DNA from: DATATB01 sp036268995 | GTDB taxonomy: Bacteria; Planctomycetota; Planctomycetia; Pirellulales; PNKZ01 | Reading direction: 5' to 3' | DNA length: 32,174 nt | Assembly (NCBI GenBank): GCA_036268995.1 | Contig: DATATB010000122.1 | Span: 1-32,174 of the forward strand | Shown: piece by piece, positions 7,469-14,425 of the stretch | Position numbering within the stretch: the stretch's first letter is position 1 | Layout: every line of letters starts with the position of its first letter | The notes under the pieces: model-generated | What the model was told of the DNA's origin: nothing | The model's database searches: none | Seen by the model: only the letters and a program-made list of their open reading frames with translations | Made by a program: the position numbers and the translations under genes

Positions 7469-7993
7469 ATGTCCCGAGCCGGAGCCGTAGTTTTCAAAGG
7501 TCAGCCGATGACGCTGGTAGGCGACGAAGTCAAGGCCGGCCAGCCGGCGCCCGACTTCACGCTGCACTCGTTTCGCGATGGGCAGATGCAGGCCATCCGG
7601 CCGGCCGACCTGCGCGGCAAACCCGCGATTATCAGTGTCGTGCCGTCGTTGGATACGCCGGTCTGCCAGGTGCAAACCAAGAAGTTCAACGACCAATTGG
7701 CCGCGCTGGGCGACAAGATCCATGCCCTGACCGTGAGCTTGGATTTGCCGTTCGCGATGAACCGCTTTTGCGGCGCGGAAAAGATCACGCATCTGGTTTC
7801 GGCCAGCGATTACCAGGACCGCAGCTTTGGCCGGAACTGGGGCATGCTGATCGACGAGCTCAAAATCCTGGCGCGCGGCACGTTCGTGCTCGATGCTTCC
7901 GGCAAGGTGGTCTACGCCGAAACAGTCAAGGAGATCAGCCAGGAGCCGAACTACGACGCGGCCTTGGCCGCACTGAGGCCGCTGGTGGTGTAG
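7469..7993 (+). CDS. tpx: Thiol peroxidase (atypical 2-Cys peroxiredoxin)
   Basis: The 174-residue enzyme reduces hydrogen peroxide and organic peroxides using thioredoxin. The peroxidatic cysteine is Cys66 in SLDTPVCQVQT and the resolving cysteine is Cys101 in FAMNRFCGAE. The spacing of about 35 residues is what Tpx uses for its intramolecular disulfide (Cys61 and Cys95 in E. coli). The N-terminal VVFKGQPMTLVG and the mid-protein NWGMLIDELKILARGTFVLD stretch also fit the family, and the length is typical. GAAGGAA at about 7456-7462 supports the ATG at 7469. No signal peptide is present, so it is cytoplasmic. The aquaporin gene follows after about 50 bases without an obvious terminator, so the two may be co-transcribed. 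Confidence 0.95.
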   Translation: MSRAGAVVFKGQPMTLVGDEVKAGQPAPDFTLHSFRDGQMQAIRPADLRGKPAIISVVPSLDTPVCQVQTKKFNDQLAALGDKIHALTVSLDLPFAMNRFCGAEKITHLVSASDYQDRSFGRNWGMLIDELKILARGTFVLDASGKVVYAETVKEISQEPNYDAALAALRPLVV

Positions 7994-8044
7994 GTCCCAG
8001 ATTTCTGTATTTCCATTCATCATTTTATTCGAACGGGTCGCACC

Positions 8045-8749
8045 ATGAGCCAAGACACTCGGGCGTACTTGGGAGAATTCATCGGCACGTTCACGTTGGT
8101 ATTTATCGGCACGGCGGTGGCCACGCTTACCACCACGCATAGCAAAGATTGGGGAGACACCGGTTTGCTGGCCATTTCGATGGCCTTTGGCTTCACCTTG
8201 ATGGTGCTGGTCTGGGTCATCGGGCCCGTTTCGGGCTGCCACGTCAACCCGGCCGTTTCGATTCCCATGGCCTTGGCCGGTAGGATGCGCGCGTCGCTGC
8301 TGCCCGGCTATCTAGTGGCCCAGTTCCTGGGCGGATTTCTGGCCAGTCTGGTGTTGTGGGGCCTGGTGACAGGCCTGCCGAACTACGAGCCCGTGCATGG
8401 GCTGGGCGGCAACTGGAATGCCCGCAATATGAACCTGGCGTCGCTGTTCGGCGTCGAACTGGTGCTCAGCTCGCTATTCATCATGGTGATCTTTTCCACC
8501 ACGCGGCGCGATGCGCTGCGCGGGTTCGAGGCTTGGGCCATCGGCGGCTTCTTGTTCGTCGCGCATCTGGTCGCCGCGCAATTGGGCGATGCGTCGCTCA
8601 ATCCGGCCCGCAGCTTGGGGCCGGCCTTGGTCGAGGCGATGTCGGGCAAGGGTTCCGGTGCGCTGGCCGTGGTCTGGCTGTTTATCGTGGCGCCGACCTT
8701 CGGCGGCCTGATCGGCTGGCAATTGTTCAAGCTGATCCACACCGAGTAA
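8045..8749 (+). CDS. aqpZ: Aquaporin (MIP family, AqpZ-like)
   Basis: The 234-residue channel has six membrane helices and two half-helices carrying the NPA boxes: HVNPAVS at 66-72 and SLNPARS at 184-190. The selectivity filter of AqpZ is largely present: Phe in the AFGF stretch of helix 2, His174 in helix 5 and Arg189 after the second NPA, numbered the same as in E. coli AqpZ. The fourth position (Thr183 in AqpZ) is Ala183. The Phe-His-Arg pattern points to a water channel rather than a glycerol facilitator. The neighbouring peroxidases make hydrogen peroxide passage worth considering, but the sequence does not show it. A strong terminator lies about 35 bases after the stop. Confidence 0.93.
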   Translation: MSQDTRAYLGEFIGTFTLVFIGTAVATLTTTHSKDWGDTGLLAISMAFGFTLMVLVWVIGPVSGCHVNPAVSIPMALAGRMRASLLPGYLVAQFLGGFLASLVLWGLVTGLPNYEPVHGLGGNWNARNMNLASLFGVELVLSSLFIMVIFSTTRRDALRGFEAWAIGGFLFVAHLVAAQLGDASLNPARSLGPALVEAMSGKGSGALAVVWLFIVAPTFGGLIGWQLFKLIHTE

Positions 8750-8783
8750 AGATCCCCGCGTCGAGCATGCGGTCGCGTTTTCG

Positions 8784-8819
8784 CGAGCCCCCGTTCATTT
8801 GACCGGGGGCTCGTTTTTT
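8784..8819 (+). terminator. Intrinsic terminator after aquaporin gene
   Basis: CGAGCCCCCG (8784-8793) and CGGGGGCTCG (8804-8813) form a perfect 10-bp GC-rich stem with a 10-base loop, followed directly by six T residues. It should end transcription before the peroxidase gene. Confidence 0.95.
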
Positions 8820-8865
8820 GCCCGGTTGCCCAGGTGCTTGTTTCGTCATATAAGAGGGGGACTTG

Positions 8866-10356
8866 ATGCGCCCGATCGCAGGTTTTGGAAGGGATGTTGG
8901 CATGCTCCGCTCAAATCGTTGGCTTCTGTTTTCGTTGGCGTTGACAATTTGCACACTGATTTCTGCGTGCAGCAAAAGCTCCACGCCGCCGCCCGGCACC
9001 AGTGCCCAGCCTCCCGCTGAAGCCCCTTCGGACCATCGCGACATCGGCACCAAGCCGGCCGAGCCGGCAACTCCGCCGCCCGCGCCTGTGAAGCCGCCCG
9101 TGCCGATGGTCCCGCCGCCCGAACCCGACCAGGTGGCCAGCACCACCGGCAGCAAATCTTCGGCGGCTGACCCTGCGGAGATGAGCAAGAAGCCCGGCGC
9201 CAAGGGAACCCAGCGCGTGACGTTGGGTGCCGCCAGCCCCGAGCTGTATGCCGGCATCCCTGGCGGCGGCGATTTGGGCGTGCCGGAGATCAAAAAATGG
9301 CTCGCCGACCCCAAAAATCACGAGGAACTCGACGTGCGGCTGCCGCTGGGCTTGAGTGCGGGACAGGCTCAGATGCAGGGACTGAAAGACGATCCGCTCA
9401 CGCGGGCGAAAATCGAGCTGGGCCGGCAAATGTATTTCGACACGCGCCTCTCCAGCGATGCCACCGTGAGCTGCGCCAGTTGCCACGATCCGGACGAAGG
9501 TTTCGCGGCTCATTCGCAGTTTGGCATCGGCGTGCAGAAGCAGATGGGCGGACGCAACTCGCCGGTCGCCTACAACCGCATTCTGAGCACGTCGCAGTTC
9601 TGGGACGGTCGGGCCAAGTCGCTCGAAGACCAGGCCAAGGGGCCGATCGCCAATCCCATCGAAATGGCCAACACGCACGAAGAATGCGAAAAGTGCATCA
9701 AGGCCATCGAAGGCTACCGCCTGCAATTCGAGAAGATTTTTGGCGGAGTGACGATCGACCACGTGGCCAAGGCCATCGCCGCTTTCGAGCGGTCGCTGGT
9801 CAGCGGTGCCAGCCCTTTCGACTATTACGAACAATGGCGCGCGGTGAAGGACCTGGATCCAGAGGACCTGCAAGACGACAAGGAGCAGTTGGCCGCTTAC
9901 AACGCCGCCAAGGCCGGCTACGAAAAGAACAAGATGTCGGAAAGCGCCGTGCGCGGCCGCGACATCTTTTTCGGCGAAAAGGGCTCGTGCACTGCGTGCC
10001 ACGTGGGCCCCAATCTCAGCGACGAGAAGTATCACAACCTGGGCATCGGCATGAGCGCCAAGGAGCCCGACCTGGGCCGCTACGCGATCACGAAAAAGGA
10101 CGAAGATCGCGGCGCGTTCAAAACGCCGACGATCCGCAACGTCGCCCAGTCGGCCCCGTACATGCACGACGGATCGGTCAAGACCTTGGAAGAAGTGATC
10201 GACTGGTACGACAAGGGCGGCCATCCCAACTCGAGCCTCGATCCGAAAATCAAAAAGCTCAACCTCTCGAAGCAGGACAAGGCCGACCTGTTGGCGTTCA
10301 TGCAAGCCTGCACCGGACCGTTCCCCAAGATCGAGCGAGGCCGGCTGCCGAAGTAG
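8866..10356 (+). CDS. Di-haem cytochrome c peroxidase / MauG-like lipoprotein
   Basis: The 496-residue exported protein has a lipoprotein signal with the lipobox ending LISAC. A Pro/Ala-rich linker (about 36-85) follows, then a spacer, then a two-domain cytochrome c peroxidase core (about 165-490). Haem motifs are CASCH (203-207) and CTACH (375-379). Family landmarks include FWDGRAKSLEDQAKGPI with NPIEMAN, and MHDGSVKTLEEVIDWYDKGG. Members reduce peroxide with electrons from small c-type donors, or modify proteins as MauG does; which applies here is open. The cofactor sites and lipoprotein signal place it outside the cytoplasmic membrane. The ATG at 8866 follows AAGAGGGGG. A second ATG at 8902 follows GGAAGGGA and would give a shorter, textbook signal peptide, so it may be the real start. 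It is separated from the aquaporin by a terminator. Confidence 0.88.
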   Translation: MRPIAGFGRDVGMLRSNRWLLFSLALTICTLISACSKSSTPPPGTSAQPPAEAPSDHRDIGTKPAEPATPPPAPVKPPVPMVPPPEPDQVASTTGSKSSAADPAEMSKKPGAKGTQRVTLGAASPELYAGIPGGGDLGVPEIKKWLADPKNHEELDVRLPLGLSAGQAQMQGLKDDPLTRAKIELGRQMYFDTRLSSDATVSCASCHDPDEGFAAHSQFGIGVQKQMGGRNSPVAYNRILSTSQFWDGRAKSLEDQAKGPIANPIEMANTHEECEKCIKAIEGYRLQFEKIFGGVTIDHVAKAIAAFERSLVSGASPFDYYEQWRAVKDLDPEDLQDDKEQLAAYNAAKAGYEKNKMSESAVRGRDIFFGEKGSCTACHVGPNLSDEKYHNLGIGMSAKEPDLGRYAITKKDEDRGAFKTPTIRNVAQSAPYMHDGSVKTLEEVIDWYDKGGHPNSSLDPKIKKLNLSKQDKADLLAFMQACTGPFPKIERGRLPK

Positions 10357-10388
10357 GCTCGAACGAAACCGGGAGCGAAGAGGATTCC

Positions 10389-10461
10389 GACCACGGATCG
10401 CACGGATGTCACGGATGAGAATGTGGTCCGGCCCATCCGTGATATCGGGTAATCCGTGGTC
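10389..10461. repeat. CACGGAT inverted repeat
   Basis: GACCACGGAT with repeated CACGGAT units (10389-10417) faces CATCCGTGAT and AATCCGTGGTC (10434-10461). The outer 10 bases, GACCACGGAT and ATCCGTGGTC, are perfectly complementary. It lies about 30 bases downstream of the peroxidase gene and could act as a transcript end, although no T-run follows. Repeats of this look are scattered in many bacterial genomes. Confidence 0.7.
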
Positions 10462-10637
10462 TATTTCCTTTTCTACTTTGTGCCTTGGTAGTCGTTTCGT
10501 GCCTTCGGTTGCGACTGACAGCATGACGCTGCCAGCGGGGGTAGCGGCCAACTGGCCTCCCCCCGTTTGCGCGTGGGGTGCTAAAATGTCGCACTCCAAA
10601 CGGCTCGATCAAATCCAGGAAAAGGAGTTCCTCAACG

Positions 10638-11186
10638 ATGAAACGAATGGCATTTTTAGGCCTGCTGCTGGCAGCCTGCGGCTGCGGAAAAGTCGGTGAC
10701 CGCGTCCAAGGCCTCATGGGCCGCGACCATCAAAGCCCCGAGGCGGCCGCCGCCGCTGCTGCCGATGGCACCGAAGAATTCGAAGGCCTGGTCGACTTGT
10801 TCGGCAAGAAGGTGCGTGCCCGCCGGCAAGTACGGCTCGACGGCGAAGGCAACTACGTCAAGCACGGCAAGCTGATTGCCTGGTACGAAAACGGCCAGAA
10901 GGCCGGCGAAATGTGGTATGAGAATGACAAGCCCAGCGGGCCGGAACTCTCGTGGCACGAAAACGGCAAGAAAAAAATGCTCGGCCAATCCAAAGACGGC
11001 CTGGCCAGCGGCAAATGGATCGAGTGGTATGACAACGGCCAGAAGCATTCCGAAGGCGAATACCTCGACGGCGAACGCCAGGGCGCCTGGACCTTCTGGG
11101 AACCGAGTGGCCAGGTCCAGGAGGCCGCCGAATATCGCTTGGGCAAAAAGATCACGACCGGCGAAACGGACAGTCTGTCGCGCTAG
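10638..11186 (+). CDS. YwqK-like lipoprotein with MORN-type repeats
   Basis: The 182-residue protein starts MKRMAFLGLLLAACGCG, a short lipoprotein signal with the modified cysteine in the AAC or GC context. The rest (about 45-170) holds repeated units of the MORN-2/YwqK type: WYENGQKAGE, WHENGKKKM, WYDNGQKHSEGEY and a final FWEPSGQVQE. This family is annotated as an antitoxin by analogy with Bacillus YwqK, but in planctomycetes many such lipoproteins stand without a partner, and no toxin gene is adjacent here. The ATG at 10638 is preceded by AAAGGAG (10621-10627); an in-frame ATG at 10578 would put 20 charged residues before the signal and is less likely. A cell-envelope surface role is inferred. 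Confidence 0.75.
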   Translation: MKRMAFLGLLLAACGCGKVGDRVQGLMGRDHQSPEAAAAAAADGTEEFEGLVDLFGKKVRARRQVRLDGEGNYVKHGKLIAWYENGQKAGEMWYENDKPSGPELSWHENGKKKMLGQSKDGLASGKWIEWYDNGQKHSEGEYLDGERQGAWTFWEPSGQVQEAAEYRLGKKITTGETDSLSR

Positions 11187-11243
11187 CGATCGCTCGCCGC
11201 GCGCACCATCCGACTTTCCCCACTCCCGGGCTTTCCGGGTGCC

Positions 11244-11267
11244 ATGCCCACGCTTGCTCGTGGGCAT
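11244..11267. repeat. GTGGGCAT palindrome, copy 1
   Basis: ATGCCCACG (11244-11252) and CGTGGGCAT (11259-11267) form perfect 9-bp arms around CTTGCT. It lies upstream of the dehydrogenase gene. A related and longer copy is at 27755-27785. Confidence 0.8.
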
Positions 11268-11298
11268 GTGCATTTTCAGACCGTAGCGGAGGCAACTC

Positions 11299-12126
11299 AT
11301 GAGCACTGCCATACCAGACCGAAAACACGCCGTGATCACCGGCGGCGCCAGCGGGCTGGGCCGGGCGATCGCCCTGCGCCTGGCTCGCGACGGCTGGTAC
11401 ATCGCCGTGGCCGACGTCAACGAGGCCGGCTCGCAGGAGACGCTGCGCCAAATCCAGGCGGCCGGCGGCGATGGCCACACGGAACATTTGGATGTCTCTC
11501 AGCGTGACGAGTGGACCCAACTGCGCTCCAGGCTCGAGGCGGCCTGGCCGTCGATCGATCTGCTGGTCAACAATGCCGGCGTCAGCGGGGCAGGGGAGAT
11601 CGGCCAGTTCAGCCTTGATGATTGGCAATGGCTGCTGGGCATCAACCTGATGGGCACGATCTACGGCTGCCACACCTTCGTCGACTGGCTCAAACGCAAT
11701 CCCCGCGGCGGCGCCATCATCAACACCGCGTCGCTGGCGGCCTTGATCTCGGCGCCCACTATGGCGGCTTACAACGTCGCCAAGTCGGGCATTGTTTCGC
11801 TTTCCGAAACGCTGTACGCCGAGGTGGCCAAGCACAATGTTTCGGTCACCGTGCTTTGCCCCTCGTTTTTCCAAACGCCGCTGCTGGAAAATTCGCGCAT
11901 GTATACTGACGACCAGCAGCGGATCGCCGCCAATTCGATGCGTAATGCAAGTTTTACGGCCGACTACGTGGCCCAAGCCGCCCTGCGGGCCATGCGTCGC
12001 AAGTTTCTCTACGTCGTCGTGCCGGCCAAAGGCCGCATCTGGTGGCGCATCAAACGGTTCATTCCCTTCGAGTTCATGTGGTTTCTCGGCAAGCGCTACG
12101 CCAAAGGCCTGCCGGACTCGTTATAA
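11299..12126 (+). CDS. Short-chain dehydrogenase/reductase
   Basis: This is a 275-residue Rossmann-fold NAD(P)-dependent oxidoreductase of the classical SDR type. Cofactor motif TGGASGLGRAIA lies at about 14-25, the structural NNAG at about 91-94, the catalytic Ser in NTASLAAL, and the catalytic Tyr-Lys in YNVAK. Asp at the end of beta-2 (VADVNEAG) suggests a preference for NAD over NADP. The C-terminal extension of about 35 residues is basic and aromatic (WWRIKRFIPFEFMWFLGK), suggesting membrane association and perhaps a lipid-like substrate; this is inference. The ATG at 11299 has GGAGG nine bases upstream. No neighbour indicates the substrate. Confidence 0.9.
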   Translation: MSTAIPDRKHAVITGGASGLGRAIALRLARDGWYIAVADVNEAGSQETLRQIQAAGGDGHTEHLDVSQRDEWTQLRSRLEAAWPSIDLLVNNAGVSGAGEIGQFSLDDWQWLLGINLMGTIYGCHTFVDWLKRNPRGGAIINTASLAALISAPTMAAYNVAKSGIVSLSETLYAEVAKHNVSVTVLCPSFFQTPLLENSRMYTDDQQRIAANSMRNASFTADYVAQAALRAMRRKFLYVVVPAKGRIWWRIKRFIPFEFMWFLGKRYAKGLPDSL

Positions 12127-12128
12127 GA

Positions 12129-12236
12129 AATGATGATGTAGGAAGTATGAATGATGAATGGGCGGCAGCCCTTCTCGCCTCCCGCTCACGCCCCGTTGTC
12201 TTCCATTCATCATTCATCATTCACACTTCATCATTC
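12129..12236. repeat. ATGATGAATG-type inverted repeat, locus B
   Basis: ATGAATGATGAATGG (12147-12161) and its exact complement (12203-12217) form a 15-bp perfect stem. It is flanked by weaker pairing (AATGATGATG at the left, CATCATT at the right) and encloses a GC-rich loop. It fills the gap between the dehydrogenase and MiaE genes and occupies the place where the miaE ribosome binding site would be expected. It is the best-preserved copy of the family. Confidence 0.85.
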
Positions 12237-12244
12237 CGTCCCTC

Positions 12245-12820
12245 ATGCTCTCACTCCACTCCAAAACCTCCGACCGCTGGCTGGCGAGCGTCGAGGCGAA
12301 TCTCGACGAGGTGCTGCTGGACCATGCGCATTGCGAAAAGAAGGCAGCCGGCACGGCGATGAATTTGATCTTCGCCTATGTCGATCGCGTGGAACTGGTC
12401 AAAGAACTGTCGGCGATCGTGACCGAAGAACTCGAGCACTTTCGCCTCGTGATCGACCTGCTCGAGTCGCGTGGCGTGCGCTTCCGCCGGCTCAAGCCCA
12501 GCACGTATGGGCAGCGGCTGGGCGAGCTGATGAGCAAGCAGGAGCCACAGCGCGCCGTCGACCGGCTGCTGGTGGCCGGGCTGATTGAGGCCCGGAGTTG
12601 CGAACGCTTCGCGATTCTCAAAGACCGGCTCAGCGACCGCACGCTAGCCGGCTTCTACGCCGGCCTGTTCGAATCCGAAGCCCGGCACCATGCGACCTAC
12701 GTGCAACTGGCCCGGCAGTTTGCCCCGGCCGAAGCCGTCGAGCGCCGCCTCGACGAACTAGCGGCGGCCGAAGCTGAGATCATCGCCTGCGGCGAAGCAG
12801 AAGCGAGGATGCACAGCTAG
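12245..12820 (+). CDS. miaE: tRNA 2-methylthio-N6-isopentenyladenosine hydroxylase
   Basis: MiaE hydroxylates the isopentenyl group of the modified adenosine at tRNA position 37, using a non-haem di-iron site and oxygen. The 191-residue helical protein shows the ferritin-like ligand pattern: Glu31 in HAHCEKKA, Glu62 and His65 in EELEHF, Glu116 in IEARSCERF, and Glu145 and His148 in ESEARHH. HCEKKAAGTAMNL and ARSCERF are typical MiaE stretches. I chose the ATG at 12245 since the residues upstream in the same frame are encoded by the ATTCATCATTC repeat. No clear ribosome binding site precedes it. miaA and miaB are not in the window. The gene converges on the serine acetyltransferase gene. Confidence 0.88.
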   Translation: MLSLHSKTSDRWLASVEANLDEVLLDHAHCEKKAAGTAMNLIFAYVDRVELVKELSAIVTEELEHFRLVIDLLESRGVRFRRLKPSTYGQRLGELMSKQEPQRAVDRLLVAGLIEARSCERFAILKDRLSDRTLAGFYAGLFESEARHHATYVQLARQFAPAEAVERRLDELAAAEAEIIACGEAEARMHS

Positions 12821-12864
12821 GGAAGTGAAAGGATTCCATTCATAAAGCCGCCGGGATCGGGCTT

Positions 12865-12950
12865 CATAAAGCCGCGACCGTTGGTCGCGGGGCCATCGGC
12901 GCTCGTTCGCCGCGCGCAAAATGCCGGCGACCAGCGGTCGCGGCTTTATG
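12865..12950. repeat. GCGACCAGCGGTCGC-type palindrome pair, copy 1
   Basis: CATAAAGCCGCGACCGTTGG (12865-12884) faces the complementary unit GCGACCAGCGGTCGC plus GGCTTTATG (12927-12950). Each unit is itself a small hairpin. It lies between the converging miaE and serine acetyltransferase genes. The right unit recurs exactly at 14394 and 16573. Confidence 0.85.
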
Positions 12951-12980
12951 GGAGATGGGAAAAATGCCCGCGCCGGTGGC

Positions 12981-13937
12981 TCAGATCTGGTAATCCGCTA
13001 TCCCGTTCAGCTCATCGACGTCGGCCCGGATGCGGAGCTTGGGCTTTTCCAGAACCACGGTCGAGCGGGGCTCGACGCTGCGGGTAAGCCAGACGCTCGA
13101 ACCGATGACCGAATCATGTCCGACGACCGTCATGCCGCCCAGCACGGTGGCATTGGCGTAGATCACCACCCCGTCTTCGATCGTCGGGTGCCGCTTGGTG
13201 CCCCGCACCAGGTTGCCGTCGGAGTCGGTCGGAAAGCTGAGCGCCCCCAGCGTCACGCCCTGGTACAGCTTCACGCGCTCGCCGATTTCGCACGTCTGGC
13301 CGATCACCACGCCGGTGCCGTGATCGATAAAGAAATAACGGCCGATCGTCGCCCCGGGATGGATGTCGATGCCCGTCTTGCTATGGGCCCACTCGGTCAT
13401 CATGCGCGGGATCAGCGGCACTTCCAGCCCGTACAGTTCGTGAGCCAGGCGATACACGGTGATCGCTTCCAAGCCCGGATAGCAGAAGATAATCTCGTCC
13501 AGGTTGCTGACGGCCGGGTCGCCGTCGTAGGCCGCTTGCACGTCCAGTGCCAGCATCTGCCGCAGGTGCGGAATGCGTTCCAGAAACTCGATGGCCTTCA
13601 CCTGCCCCATGGCTTCGAAATCGCAATCGATGTCGATGTCGGCACCCGACGCCCGCGCGTCGTGCCGCAAGGCCCGGCCGATTTGCGTGGTGAGCTTGTC
13701 GTGCAGGCCGTCGATCAGGTCGCCGACGTGATAGGTCACGTTACCCAGGTGCAGCCCCTCGCGGCGGCGGTAGCCGGGATAGATGATTTCCTTGAGATCT
13801 TCCAGAATCTCGGCGACCGCCTCGTAGTTGGGCAGCGGGCAATGGCCCAAATGATTGATCGAGCCGACGCTGCGATACGTGTCGACGATCCGCTTGGTCA
13901 GTTCGGGCAGTTCTTCTTTGCGACGCAGGTCAGAGGC
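12981..13937 (-). CDS. cysE: Serine O-acetyltransferase (EpsC-like)
   Basis: The 318-residue protein transfers acetyl from acetyl-CoA to L-serine, the first step of cysteine synthesis. The N-terminal helical part (to about 180) includes DPAVSNLDEIIFCYPGLEAITVYRLAH. The C-terminal left-handed beta helix shows IHPGATIGRYFFIDHGTGVVIGQTCEIG. Catalytic His residues in DIHPGA and in FIDHGTG fit the family, and the GTKRHPTIEDGVVI loop is characteristic. It is longer than E. coli CysE (273) and of the EpsC type. A GTG at 13979 would add 14 residues; the GTG at 13937 has GAAGAGAGAAGA upstream and is preferred. No O-acetylserine sulfhydrylase is adjacent. Confidence 0.88.
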   Translation of the reverse strand, partial: ASDLRRKEELPELTKRIVDTYRSVGSINHLGHCPLPNYEAVAEILEDLKEIIYPGYRRREGLHLGNVTYHVGDLIDGLHDKLTTQIGRALRHDARASGADIDIDCDFEAMGQVKAIEFLERIPHLRQMLALDVQAAYDGDPAVSNLDEIIFCYPGLEAITVYRLAHELYGLEVPLIPRMMTEWAHSKTGIDIHPGATIGRYFFIDHGTGVVIGQTCEIGERVKLYQGVTLGALSFPTDSDGNLVRGTKRHPTIEDGVVIYANATVLGGMTVVGHDSVIGSSVWLTRSVEPRSTVVLEKPKLRIRADVDELNGIADYQI

Positions 13938-14077
13938 CACGGGCGGTCTTCTCTCTTCGGAGGGCCAAGCCAAGCGCACCGCAACGGTTCGGGCGCACTT
14001 GGCAGGAAAGCAAACAGGGAACCGACAAATCTGCCGGCCGCGGGCGGGTGCCCGGGGAGGCAGGGGAGCAGGAGGGG

Positions 14078-14096
14078 GTCCGGCTTTAAGCCGGAC
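14078..14096. repeat. GTCCGGCTT palindrome
   Basis: GTCCGGCTT (14078-14086) and AAGCCGGAC (14088-14096) are perfect 9-bp arms around a single T, followed by CGCTACAC. It is unrelated in sequence to the other repeats here. A cruciform or REP-like unit is the likely nature. Confidence 0.75.
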
Positions 14097-14333
14097 CGCT
14101 ACACAAGCACCAGAAGTGCCGCGAGAAGACTTCGCGACGGTTGAACGCTCGAGTTCTCATGCGTGGCCTTTGATAGCCGCTAGCGTGCTTGTCGGTTCTG
14201 CACCGCCCGAGGCCTGCATTATAGGGGGGCGATTACGCGATTTCCAGCATCTGGAATAGTCTTCGGCGGCGGCATGGCCGGGGATTTAGGACGAAAACCG
14301 AAATTCAGGACCAGCAGCGACCGCGAGCGGCAA

Positions 14334-14365
14334 GTGCCAGCTTGCCGGTATCGTGCCGCTGGCAC
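14334..14365. repeat. GTGCCAGC inverted repeat
   Basis: GTGCCAGC (14334-14341) and GCTGGCAC (14358-14365) are perfect 8-bp arms around a 16-base loop containing TTGCCGG. It is directly followed by the GCGACCAGCGGTCGC unit at 14394. Confidence 0.7.
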
Positions 14366-14393
14366 GCACGACCGCCACCACCCACGCACGACC

Positions 14394-14417
14394 GCGACCA
14401 GCGGTCGCGGCTTTATG
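14394..14417. repeat. GCGACCAGCGGTCGC repeat, copy 2
   Basis: This is an exact 24-base copy (hairpin core GCGACCAGCGGTCGC followed by GGCTTTATG), ending nine bases before the last codon region of the EF-G-like gene, whose stop is at 14426. Confidence 0.9.
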
Positions 14418-14425
14418 CGAGGAGG

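Larger units (their letters stand above)
13938..14425. other. Repeat-rich spacer upstream of serine acetyltransferase
   Basis: This spacer of about 490 bases between the EF-G-like and serine acetyltransferase genes has no supportable coding frame. It holds several palindromes, listed separately: 14078-14096, 14334-14365 and 14394-14417. The region probably includes the acetyltransferase promoter, but I could not choose one with confidence. Confidence 0.5.

Noticed and set aside
12921..14144. 407-codon plus-strand frame
   Set aside because: It is antisense to serine acetyltransferase and runs through repeats at both ends.
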